The position numbers and the translations under genes are program-made. A DNA stretch of 16,736 bases from positions 1 to 16,736 of the forward strand of contig CAMCYT010000033.1 in the NCBI GenBank assembly GCA_945885485.1, given 5' to 3'. This DNA comes from Prosthecobacter debontii. GTDB taxonomy: Bacteria > Verrucomicrobiota > Verrucomicrobiia > Verrucomicrobiales > Akkermansiaceae. The notes beneath the pieces were generated by a model. It worked only from the letters and a program-made list of their open reading frames with translations. It was not told the DNA's origin and did no database searches. Positions 5,929-13,416 of the stretch are shown here, piece by piece (within the stretch, counting starts at the first letter, position 1; every line of letters begins with the position of its first letter).

Positions 5929-7629
5929 ATGAACGACGAACAACGCCCCTTTTCCAGTTTGATGCTTGATGGTCCCGACCGCGCGCCTAGCCGCGCGATG
6001 CTTTATGCCGTGGGTTTTAAAAAAGACGATTTCGCCAAATCCCAGATCGGGATCGCTTCCACTTGGAGCGAGGTCACGCCCTGTAACATCCACATCGATA
6101 AACTCGCGATTGAGTCCAAGAAAGGCATCGATGCTGCAGGAGGTAAGGGCATCATTTTCAACACGATCACCATTTCCGACGGGATCTCGATGGGCACTGA
6201 GGGGATGAAATACTCGCTCGTTTCCCGCGAAGTGATCGCGGATTCAATCGAAACCGTGGTCGGCTGTGAAGGCATGGACGGCTTCGTGGCGATTGGTGGC
6301 TGTGATAAAAACATGCCTGCCTGCGTGATGACCATGGGCCGTATGAACCGCCCTGCGGTATTCGTTTACGGCGGCACGATCCTTCCCGGCTGCGGCAAAA
6401 TCAAAGGCGAGGAAAAGGATCTCGATATCGTTTCTGTATTTGAAGCAGTCGGAAAACACGCGAACGGCGAATACACCGATGAAGAGTTAGATCACGTCGA
6501 GTCCTGCGCGATCCCCGGCCCAGGTTCTTGCGGCGGAATGTATACCGCAAACACTATGGCCAGTGCAATCGAAGCGCTCGGCATGTCGCTCCCTAACAGT
6601 TCTGCGCAAGCGGCGATTTCCGATGACAAGATGCGCGATTGTTTTGATGCCGGCGCAGCGGTTCTGAATCTCATCAAGCTCGGCATCAAGCCGCGCGATA
6701 TCATGACGAAAGAGGCTTTCGAGAACGCGATCACCGTGCTCATCGCCCTCGGCGGTTCAACCAATGCCTGCCTTCATATTCCCGCGATGGCTCATTCCGC
6801 AGGAGTTGATATCACTTTGGACGACTTCGAGCGCATCGGTAAAAAAACTCCGGTTCTCGCCGATCTCAAGCCCTCCGGCAAATACGCGATGGCGGATCTC
6901 GTCCGCATCGGAGGCACGGTGCCGCTGATGAAAATGTTGTTAGAAGCTGGTCTCCTACACGGCGATTGCATGACCGTTACCGGCCGCACGATGCGCGAGA
7001 ATTTGGAAAAATCTCCTATCAACTACCCAGCCGATCAACAGATTATCCGCCCGGTTAACAACCCGCTCAAAAAAGACAGCCATCTTCGCGTGCTCTACGG
7101 AAACCTCGCGGAAGGAGGCTCAGTCGCAAAAATTTCCGGCAAGGAAGGCGAAGTTTTCAAAGGCAAAGCCCGCGTCTTCAATTCTGAACCAGAAGCGATG
7201 ACCGCCATTCTCGACAAGAAAATCGAGAAAGGGGACATCATCGTCATCCGCTACGAAGGCCCGAAAGGCGGCCCGGGTATGCGCGAAATGCTTGGCCCAA
7301 CTTCTGCAGTCATGGGCATGGGCCTCGGCAAAGACGTCGCCCTTATCACCGACGGTCGCTTCTCCGGCGGCAGCCACGGGTTCGTCGTTGGTCACATCAC
7401 TCCAGAAGCCTTCGAAGGCGGCACGATCGGCATCCTCGAAGAAGGCGATGAAATCGAAATCAACGCCGTCGAAAACCGCATTTCCGTCAACCTCCCCGAC
7501 TCTGAAATCGCCGCTCGCAAAGCGAAATGGGTGCGCCCGGAACCTCGTTACAAATACGGAGTTCTCGCCAAGTATGCAAAACTCGTGACAAGTGCCAGCG
7601 AAGGTGCGGTGACGGATAAGAATCTTTAA
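5929..7629 (+). CDS. ilvD: Dihydroxy-acid dehydratase
   Basis: A 566-residue cytoplasmic enzyme of the IlvD/Edd family, full length. It dehydrates 2,3-dihydroxy-isovalerate and 2,3-dihydroxy-3-methylvalerate to the 2-oxo acids in valine, leucine and isoleucine synthesis. Cys at the three cluster positions are present: C52 (VTPCNIH), C125 (GGCDKNMPAC, with the following D126-K127 as metal and carbamylated Lys) and C201 (GPGSCGGMYTANTM). Other family blocks are visible: LGGSTNACLHIPA, SGKEGEVFKG, RYEGPKGGPGMREM and TDGRFSGGSHGFVVGHITPEA. I prefer ATG at 5929 over the upstream TTG at 5908 because the homologous N-terminus begins just before RSRxMLYAxG-like text (here APSRAMLYAVG). No Shine-Dalgarno is visible. 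The gene is monocistronic here: no other branched-chain genes are adjacent, and hipA converges on it. Confidence 0.95.
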   Translation: MNDEQRPFSSLMLDGPDRAPSRAMLYAVGFKKDDFAKSQIGIASTWSEVTPCNIHIDKLAIESKKGIDAAGGKGIIFNTITISDGISMGTEGMKYSLVSREVIADSIETVVGCEGMDGFVAIGGCDKNMPACVMTMGRMNRPAVFVYGGTILPGCGKIKGEEKDLDIVSVFEAVGKHANGEYTDEELDHVESCAIPGPGSCGGMYTANTMASAIEALGMSLPNSSAQAAISDDKMRDCFDAGAAVLNLIKLGIKPRDIMTKEAFENAITVLIALGGSTNACLHIPAMAHSAGVDITLDDFERIGKKTPVLADLKPSGKYAMADLVRIGGTVPLMKMLLEAGLLHGDCMTVTGRTMRENLEKSPINYPADQQIIRPVNNPLKKDSHLRVLYGNLAEGGSVAKISGKEGEVFKGKARVFNSEPEAMTAILDKKIEKGDIIVIRYEGPKGGPGMREMLGPTSAVMGMGLGKDVALITDGRFSGGSHGFVVGHITPEAFEGGTIGILEEGDEIEINAVENRISVNLPDSEIAARKAKWVRPEPRYKYGVLAKYAKLVTSASEGAVTDKNL

Positions 7630-7751
7630 AGAGTCGGGACATTTTTGTCCCTATCACGCTTAGTCCATTTGCCCATTCGCGTCAATTTAAGGGTCTAAGT
7701 CCGCAACCACTAGCATCTGACTCTATATACTTGATGAACCGAAAATTCGGC

Positions 7752-9020
7752 TCACGCATTGAATGCTGTCGCCATGATTTCCTGCTCGGCGCGCGCGATT
7801 CCAAGATCGCTTGCCTGTTTTTTCCATGTTCCCACAGCAACCTTGACCTCTCGCAGAATTGCTTCCGCCGCCGGATGATTGAGCCTGAAGAAGGAAGCCA
7901 CCTCCATGGCCAAATCGTAGCTCAAAGCATTGTCAGTTTCCGAGATATTGAGGCTCAGTCCGGTTCCGGTAGGTTCGGGATTCAGATCATAAGCAGGAGA
8001 AAGAAGCCATCCGGCATCCGTGAGTAGGAAACCGTGGTTGCGAAGATGATCGTCGGTGTTTCGAACCGCGATGGAGAACACGATTCGTCTCCACAGTTCC
8101 GCAAGGTCGCTGGCGGTTGCAGCTCCGTGACGAGAGAGAAACTCGACGATCTCCAAGTAGCTTGCTCCGGCATGATGATTGTCTCCATCGGTGTGCCCTA
8201 GCAGGGTCATCGCCGAGGCGAAATGGACTCGTTGCGTCCCGTTGCTCCCCCGCACCCGGTCAAAGCGGCGGGTCATGAACGTTCGATGGCCGCTTCCGAA
8301 TTGTTGTAGTTCGGCTTCAGCGACACGAAGGCCCGCCTTGACTGCGAGTTGGTGGGTAAGCATCTCCCACGCGGCCACGTCCCGAGCATCGCTGCGTCCG
8401 GGAAACTTTGCGATCCACAGATCGCCATCAGGATCCCTGACCCCGGCTTTCGGTCGCGCGCCGCCGATCGACGAACCCGGCGCGATCAAGAGGTTGAGCC
8501 ATTCGAGATAATGAGGGTCGTCGTTTGCAGAAGCGTCCTGGATCTTCCAACTTGCATGTTCAAGTTCCCGCAAGGATGTCCACGGAGGGGTCCGCATCGA
8601 GGAATCGTTGTTGAGCCAGCTATCGCCTGTTTCGCGCTCTCTAAATCTCAAGGCACCGGAGCGCTGTTCATCATGCACCCCAAGAAGGTAATCGGTTTCC
8701 TGCAAGCGATGGACGGGACGATTGGCCTCGCGTGCGAGGGCTGCCTCCCGCCGTTGCATGAGCAGCCGTCCCCATCGGTCTGGGGACGAGTCCAGAAATA
8801 GACCGAAGTTCGGTCGTTCCGCGGAGTTCAGATATTGAGGCCCACCGAAGAGTCGCAGATCAGGATCGAGCTGCCGGGCGGCACCACTCGCCAGCCATTC
8901 GCCCTGGTAGGAGAAGGAAAAAATCTCCTTCCCTCGGGTCAGAGAGGAACGCAGATGCCCCATCAGGATCGGCGCACCGAGTTCCTGCCAGTCGGCCCAT
9001 ACTTCAATTTCCCTACTCAT
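7752..9020 (-). CDS. hipA: HipA-type serine/threonine kinase toxin
   Basis: A 422-residue protein, typical for HipA, the kinase toxin of type II toxin-antitoxin pairs; the E. coli member phosphorylates glutamyl-tRNA synthetase and causes growth arrest. The N-terminal part (about 1-135) fits the HipA N-terminal 'couple' domain, with FGLFLDSSPDRWGRLLMQRRE. The kinase core has the Gly-rich loop SIGGARPKA (184-192), Lys in DLWIAKFP (K205), the catalytic segment RNTDDHLRNHGFLL (D323, N328 in the D-x-x-x-x-N spacing) and the metal-binding SPAYDLNP (D345). All key residues are present, so the gene looks intact. Its start overlaps the antitoxin stop by 4 bases. The gene converges with ilvD, with 122 bases between stops. 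The true substrate of this HipA cannot be told from sequence. Confidence 0.9.
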   Translation of the reverse strand: MSREIEVWADWQELGAPILMGHLRSSLTRGKEIFSFSYQGEWLASGAARQLDPDLRLFGGPQYLNSAERPNFGLFLDSSPDRWGRLLMQRREAALAREANRPVHRLQETDYLLGVHDEQRSGALRFRERETGDSWLNNDSSMRTPPWTSLRELEHASWKIQDASANDDPHYLEWLNLLIAPGSSIGGARPKAGVRDPDGDLWIAKFPGRSDARDVAAWEMLTHQLAVKAGLRVAEAELQQFGSGHRTFMTRRFDRVRGSNGTQRVHFASAMTLLGHTDGDNHHAGASYLEIVEFLSRHGAATASDLAELWRRIVFSIAVRNTDDHLRNHGFLLTDAGWLLSPAYDLNPEPTGTGLSLNISETDNALSYDLAMEVASFFRLNHPAAEAILREVKVAVGTWKKQASDLGIARAEQEIMATAFNA

Positions 9021-9343
9021 TGCTTGAGTTTCCTTTTCGGCGCGCGTCGCCGAGTTTCAGTGAGACGAGCGTCTTCCAGCTTGCGGCCCAGAACATCGTC
9101 GCTACCGACCGCGGAAAGATCTTGCTCAAGTCCGAGCACGGCCAACACCTGCACGAGCTTGCCCAACGAAATACCTGCTGATCCATTTTCCATCAGATGG
9201 AGGGTCGTGCGGCTGAGGCCCGCCCTCTCCGCGACCTGTTCGGCACTCAGCTTTCGCCGCAGCCGCGCCAATCGAAGATTCTCTCCCAAACCGACGAGAA
9301 GACGCTCGTGCTTGGGCAGTAGTGTGCTAGTTTCTCGTCCCAT
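9017..9343 (-). CDS. hipB: HipB-like XRE-family antitoxin/repressor
   Basis: A 108-residue DNA-binding protein encoded just upstream of hipA and overlapping it by 4 bases (9017-9020). An XRE/Cro-C1 helix-turn-helix is clear at residues about 21-70, with LGENLRLARLRRKLSAEQVA followed by ERAGLSRTTLHLMENG (recognition helix about 44-52). The basic C-terminal tail (RRRAPKRKLKQ) may contact DNA or HipA. The open frame reaches a TTG at 9364, but the ATG at 9343 keeps the usual short lead before the HTH domain and is preferred. In HipBA pairs the antitoxin neutralises the kinase and represses the shared promoter; the inverted repeat immediately upstream fits this. Confidence 0.87.
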   Translation of the reverse strand: MGRETSTLLPKHERLLVGLGENLRLARLRRKLSAEQVAERAGLSRTTLHLMENGSAGISLGKLVQVLAVLGLEQDLSAVGSDDVLGRKLEDARLTETRRRAPKRKLKQ

Positions 9344-9400
9344 AATAGTTGATACTCTGAACAAGATCGCTACATTTTGTTCGATATGTCAAACATTATG
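9344..9400 (-). promoter_or_regulatory. Candidate hipBA promoter and operator
   Basis: On the minus strand a perfect TTGACA (-35 consensus) lies at 9392-9387. The best -10 after an 18-base spacer is GATCTT (9368-9363), a weak match. An inverted repeat GAACAA (9359-9364) / TTGTTC (9377-9382) lies within and beyond the spacer, and a shorter ATGT-CAA-ACAT palindrome overlaps the -35. This is where an autoregulating HipB operator is expected. Binding is inferred. Confidence 0.45.
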
Positions 9401-9704
9401 TGCCGCAACATCTTCTACTGCCCGGGCTACCATTCGGATCAAGTGCCTCATTTTAACATTTCTTTCAATTTCTCATCTTTATCGCTCTCAAAAACAGCTT
9501 TCCCTCCGGCACCTCTGGCCAGCTTAATCCTTCTTTTGCTAAATTAGCCGGATGGAGACGCAGTTCTCACGTAATTGTCACAAAAAACCGCAATACGAGG
9601 TGGGTTACTGCCGTAAGTTTGTGATTCGGCGGTTTTTTGGAGAATCACCTTCCCTTCTCGTCGCTCTTTTATAGGGTTACCGAAATATTTTTTTAACGCT
9701 CGAA
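9401..9704. other. Gene-free stretch before the cytochrome operon
   Basis: Together with 9344-9400, this is a 361-base gap between the divergently transcribed hipB and the cytochrome gene. It has no convincing open frame; one plus-strand frame that runs through its start is an antisense shadow of hipBA. 9400-9560 shows no repeat or RNA gene that I recognise. The part after 9578 holds the long inverted repeat listed separately. A promoter for the 9705 operon must be in this stretch, but I see no good -35/-10 pair; TATAGG near 9670 is a weak candidate. Confidence 0.5.
9578..9638. repeat. Long inverted repeat with two competing stems, leader of the cytochrome operon
   Basis: AAAAAACCGC (9582-9591) is the exact complement of GCGGTTTTTT (9629-9638), with a 37-base loop and a T-run on both strands. 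A second pairing, TCACAAA (9578-9584) with TTTGTGA (9618-9624), shares bases with the first, so the two stems exclude each other. A small hairpin TTAC-TGCC-GTAA lies in the loop (9605-9616). The main stem could be a weak terminator, an attenuator in the leader, or a decayed repeat; the long loop argues against a simple terminator. Confidence 0.45.
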
Positions 9705-12140
9705 GTGCCTACCAGAATCTCCATCCTTCAAACTCTAGTGCTTGTGGCGACTGGCTTTCCAGTCTTTGCCGCAAGCCCGGATTTCGTCGCTGTGATCCAA
9801 CCCATTTTGGAGCGAAACTGTGTCCGCTGCCACAATGCAGAGAAAACCAAAGGTGGACTGCGGATGGATACCTACAAATGGATCATGCAGGGTGGCGATA
9901 CGGCGGACGCCATCGTCCCGGGTAATCCTGCAGCGAGTGAGCTACTTGTCCGGCTCCACCTCCGCCCCATCGACGAAGGCGTCATGCCTGACGAAGGCCG
10001 CGCACTAGAACCCAAAGAGGTCTCCCTACTAGATGAGTGGGTGAAAGCTGGTGCGCCGTGGCCAGACGGAGTCACGCTCACCGAACAGAAGCCCGAGCCG
10101 ATCAAGCGTGTCTCCATTCCCGATCGCACTCCGGAATCCGCTACCGATGCCGCAGCCATCCTCGACGATATTCTCCGCCGCGAGAATGAAGAATCAGAAT
10201 CCATTACTACTGGGACGGTTGATGACCTTGTATTTCTCCGGCGCGCCACCATCGACCTGATAGGGCGTATCCCGACAACTCCCGAAATCCGCGAGTTCGA
10301 GGCATGGAGTGGCGACCGTAGAGAAAAGCTCGTGGACAAGTTACTCGCTCATCCCCGCTTCGCGGACCGCTGGACCATTTTCATGGCAGATATGTTGCGT
10401 ATCCGATCCAGCATCGAGGGAGGCAATCAGTTACTCGCCTTCATCAACAGCTCCATCGCTGAAGCGAAACCTTACGACATCATGGTGCGTGAACTCATCG
10501 CCGCATCTGGCCGCGCGAACTCCAATCCGGCCGTCGGCTTCATTCTTGGAGACGAGGCGAACCCGATGGAACTCGCGGCAGCCACCGCCCAAGTATTTCT
10601 CGGAGTTCGCATCGGCTGCGCCATGTGTCACGACCATCCATTCGACGATTGGGAACAGCGGGACTTCTACGATCTCGCTGCATTTTTTGGAAAGACTCAA
10701 AAAGTCGGGAACCAGCGAATGGGTTCTGTTTATACCACTGAGGGCAGCAAGATGACCGTGCTCTGGCCCCCCGAGGACAAAGCGAAACCGGAAGAGCGCG
10801 AAGCTGTCAGCCCGCGTTTCCCTTTCAAAAACGCAAAAAATGATTCTACGCCAAATTACCTCACTCGATTCGAAAAGCTTCGTGAGCAGCAACAACAAAA
10901 ATCCATCGGAGGGAGTGAAACAGAATCACTGGACGCCTTGCTCGACGCCGTGAACCCAAGTGCAGGTAGAAAAGCAGATCCAGTTCTCGTTGAGGCAGAA
11001 AAAGAAAGCCGCCTACTCAATGTGCACGGAGACATCTACCGCACCAGCGAGCTCCGCGAAAAACTTGCCGGACTTATCACTGACCCACGCAATGACTTCT
11101 TCGCCCGCGCTTATGTGAATCGTGTTTGGGCAGAAATGATCGGACACGGCTTCGTTGAGCCGCTGGATAACTTCTCTCCTTACGCAGATTTGCATCACGC
11201 ATCGACCTTGGATTTCTTGTCTCGTGAATTTATCGCAAGCGGATACGATCTTCGGAGCTTAATCCGTATCATCGCCCTTTCTGATGCTTATCGACGCGCT
11301 CCGCTCACCGCAGAAATCCCTCTAACCGTTCGCGAGGATAGTGAACGAAACTTCACCGCCGCTCCACAACGCCGCATGCTGGGAGAAGTGCTTTACGACA
11401 GCGTCGTCACCGCCGGACATCTCGAGGATTTCAAATGGCCCGCAGGCGCAAATCATAAAGAAGTCAGTAGCGAGGTGAGAGTGCCAACTGGCGAGTATGT
11501 GATGGTGGAAGGCGGAGCGCCGGCGCTGCAGATGGACACTGAAAAACCGATGATGCGGAACGATGGCTACGACTTGGAGTCTTCCTTAAAACTCGATTTC
11601 AATTCCATCCTCACCCCCAACGAAGCATCCGAGCTCGAAACGATGCGCAAAGAATCCGACGAACATATCAAAGCTCGCGAGATGGCCGCAGCGCAGAATG
11701 AGGAGAAGCAAAAGGTGATGAAATACACCACCAAAACTGTTACCAACACAGTTGATGATAATCCACGTTTCGATAGTGCGATGCGGATGGCGACTCCCGC
11801 ACCCCCTGCACATTTCCTAAGAGTATTCGGACAACCCGAACGCGCAGGCTTAGGCGAGTTCCGGGATTCATCATCTTCATTGCGTCAACAATTGATGATG
11901 CTCAACGGCAGGATGACACACGAAGCTTCACGAGTCGGCTCACTGGAACCCATCCACCGCTTGTTAGAAAAAGATGAGGCGGAAGCGATCGTCTATGCTT
12001 ACCGAGAAATCCTCACCCGGCCTCCCACAGAGGAGGAAAAAACCTTCGCCCTTTCACTGCTCTCTGAAGATCCCCACGAAGGTATGGCCGATCTCCGCTG
12101 GGCGCTCCTTAACTGCAACGAATTCCGTTTTATCCCATAA
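9705..12140 (+). CDS. Secreted PSCyt1-DUF1549-DUF1553 (PSD1) cytochrome-like protein
   Basis: An 811-residue exported protein. GTG at 9705 is the start that gives a signal peptide (VPTRISILQTLVLVATGFPVFAA, cleavage near residue 23). Domains in order: Planctomycete cytochrome C (PSCyt1, about 24-115) with heme motif CVRCH (39-43) and the distal MPDEG; DUF1549/PSCyt2 (about 150-331) with RRATIDLIGRIPT and a second CxxCH, GCAMCHDHPF (305-309); and DUF1553/PSD1 (about 445-805) with YVNRVWAEMIGHGFVEPLDNFSP, LSDAYRR and a closing REILTRPPTEEE. A 100-residue linker between the last two is hydrophilic and low complexity. In this family the two CxxCH motifs suggest c-type heme attachment outside the cytoplasm; the reaction is not established. 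These genes normally pair with DUF1501 genes in Planctomycetota and Verrucomicrobiota, as here (19 bases to the next start). Confidence 0.9.
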   Translation: MPTRISILQTLVLVATGFPVFAASPDFVAVIQPILERNCVRCHNAEKTKGGLRMDTYKWIMQGGDTADAIVPGNPAASELLVRLHLRPIDEGVMPDEGRALEPKEVSLLDEWVKAGAPWPDGVTLTEQKPEPIKRVSIPDRTPESATDAAAILDDILRRENEESESITTGTVDDLVFLRRATIDLIGRIPTTPEIREFEAWSGDRREKLVDKLLAHPRFADRWTIFMADMLRIRSSIEGGNQLLAFINSSIAEAKPYDIMVRELIAASGRANSNPAVGFILGDEANPMELAAATAQVFLGVRIGCAMCHDHPFDDWEQRDFYDLAAFFGKTQKVGNQRMGSVYTTEGSKMTVLWPPEDKAKPEEREAVSPRFPFKNAKNDSTPNYLTRFEKLREQQQQKSIGGSETESLDALLDAVNPSAGRKADPVLVEAEKESRLLNVHGDIYRTSELREKLAGLITDPRNDFFARAYVNRVWAEMIGHGFVEPLDNFSPYADLHHASTLDFLSREFIASGYDLRSLIRIIALSDAYRRAPLTAEIPLTVREDSERNFTAAPQRRMLGEVLYDSVVTAGHLEDFKWPAGANHKEVSSEVRVPTGEYVMVEGGAPALQMDTEKPMMRNDGYDLESSLKLDFNSILTPNEASELETMRKESDEHIKAREMAAAQNEEKQKVMKYTTKTVTNTVDDNPRFDSAMRMATPAPPAHFLRVFGQPERAGLGEFRDSSSSLRQQLMMLNGRMTHEASRVGSLEPIHRLLEKDEAEAIVYAYREILTRPPTEEEKTFALSLLSEDPHEGMADLRWALLNCNEFRFIP

Positions 12141-12159
12141 CTGAGAAATATCAAAACCG

Positions 12160-13416
12160 ATGAACGCCTGTAACGATTACCAGTTTACCCGCCGCCGAAT
12201 GCTGAAATTATTCAGTGCATCGATGCTCGGCATGCCGATCAGTCGACTGATGGCAGAGACCGTTCCCGGCCAAGGCCATGCAGAACACGTCGTCCTTTTC
12301 TGGAACAGCGGCGGCATGAGCCACCTCGACACGTGGGATCCGAAGCCGGGCCGCAAGGTGCAGGGCGAGTTCAACCCAATCAAAACATCTGTGCCAGGAA
12401 TGGAGATATCAGAAATTTTCCCGCAGCTCGCAAAGCAGATGCATCACGCCTCCCTAATCCGCTCAATCTCAGGAACCAACGGCGATCACGGCCGCGCTCA
12501 ATACGAACTTCAGACCGGCTTCAGCCAGTCGCCGAACATCCTTCATCCAGGCATCGGCTCTATGGTGGCGCATGAGCGCGAGTCGCTCGGCGATCTTCCT
12601 GCTTTTGTAAGCATCAGCGGTCAGCCCGCCCGCGCCGGTTATCTCGGCCAGCAATGCGAGGCTTATTATGTAGGGAGACCCGGTGATAAAGATCCCTATC
12701 TCGCATTTCCTGAGGGCATCAGTCACGCCCGCGGAATGCAGCGCTTACAGGTGCTTGAGAGAATGAACGCCCAAATATCAGGCAACCTCGGAGCCACTGA
12801 ACTTAAAGCTTCTGAGACCGCGCTTAAAGACGCAGTCGCGCTGATGGAGAGCCCGGCCTTGAAAGCATTCGAGCTCGACGAGGAAAAACCACAGACGATA
12901 GCACGATACGGTGATACAGAGTTCGGGCGTGGTGCGCTACTCGCTCGTCGCCTTGTAGAAAAAGGTGTCCGTTTCGTGCAGGTAAACCGGAGTGGATTCG
13001 ATAACCACGGCAATATTTTTAACGCCATGCGCGCCCACGGAAATGCGATGGATCCGGGCATCGCATCTCTGATCTCTGATCTCAAAGCGAATGGCCTTTT
13101 GGAAAAAACTTTGGTCATCGTGCTCAGTGAATTCGGACGCACCCCACGTATCAACGACGGCGGCGGACGCGACCACTGGGCTCGCTGTTTCAGCTGCATG
13201 ATGGCCGGCGGTGGAACCAAAGGCGGAACGATCATCGGCGCCTCCGATGAAGACGGCATGGAAGCTGCCGAGCGCCCCGTGAAAGTCCACGACCTCCATG
13301 CGACTCTCTGTCACGCACTTGGCATCGACCTCAACAAGGAAGTCATCACCCCTCAGGGCCGCCCGATGCGACTCATACAAAAAGAAGCCACCCCGATCCG
13401 AGAGCTTTTCGCATGA
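12160..13416 (+). CDS. DUF1501 family protein (alkaline-phosphatase-like, Tat-type signal)
   Basis: A 418-residue protein with a twin-arginine-like leader, TRRRMLKLFSASMLG (10-24), which suggests folded export. The DUF1501 signature is clear: VVLFWNSGGMSHLDTWDPKPG (N49, D57), a region ISGTNGDHGRAQYELQTG, PAFVSISG, and the C-terminal metal-site text VLSEFGRTPRIND (E324-P329) with GRDHWARCF (D338, H339, W340). DUF1501 belongs to the alkaline phosphatase/sulfatase superfamily fold, and Asp and His in these blocks probably bind metal; no substrate is known. The gene follows the PSD1 gene by 19 bases and overlaps the next gene by 4 bases (ATGA, 13413-13416), so it is the second gene of the operon. 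Confidence 0.9.
   Translation: MNACNDYQFTRRRMLKLFSASMLGMPISRLMAETVPGQGHAEHVVLFWNSGGMSHLDTWDPKPGRKVQGEFNPIKTSVPGMEISEIFPQLAKQMHHASLIRSISGTNGDHGRAQYELQTGFSQSPNILHPGIGSMVAHERESLGDLPAFVSISGQPARAGYLGQQCEAYYVGRPGDKDPYLAFPEGISHARGMQRLQVLERMNAQISGNLGATELKASETALKDAVALMESPALKAFELDEEKPQTIARYGDTEFGRGALLARRLVEKGVRFVQVNRSGFDNHGNIFNAMRAHGNAMDPGIASLISDLKANGLLEKTLVIVLSEFGRTPRINDGGGRDHWARCFSCMMAGGGTKGGTIIGASDEDGMEAAERPVKVHDLHATLCHALGIDLNKEVITPQGRPMRLIQKEATPIRELFA

Noticed and set aside
5806..6093. N-terminal extension of the minus-strand secreted protein into ilvD
   Set aside because: The added 96 residues are antisense to the conserved start of ilvD and would bury the clear signal peptide that begins at 5805.
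7636..7651. Hairpin GGGACA/TGTCCC just after ilvD as a terminator
   Set aside because: The stem is only 6 bp and no T-run follows it; it may still weakly aid termination.
7739..7750. Short palindrome CCGAAAATTCGG between ilvD and hipA
   Set aside because: Five-base arms with no context; expected by chance.
8835..9527. 230-codon plus-strand open frame
   Set aside because: It is antisense to the start of hipA and all of hipB, is Arg/Ser-rich without domain signatures, and is explained as a shadow frame.
12723..13259. 178-codon minus-strand frame inside the DUF1501 gene
   Set aside because: Antisense shadow; the plus-strand product has all family motifs.
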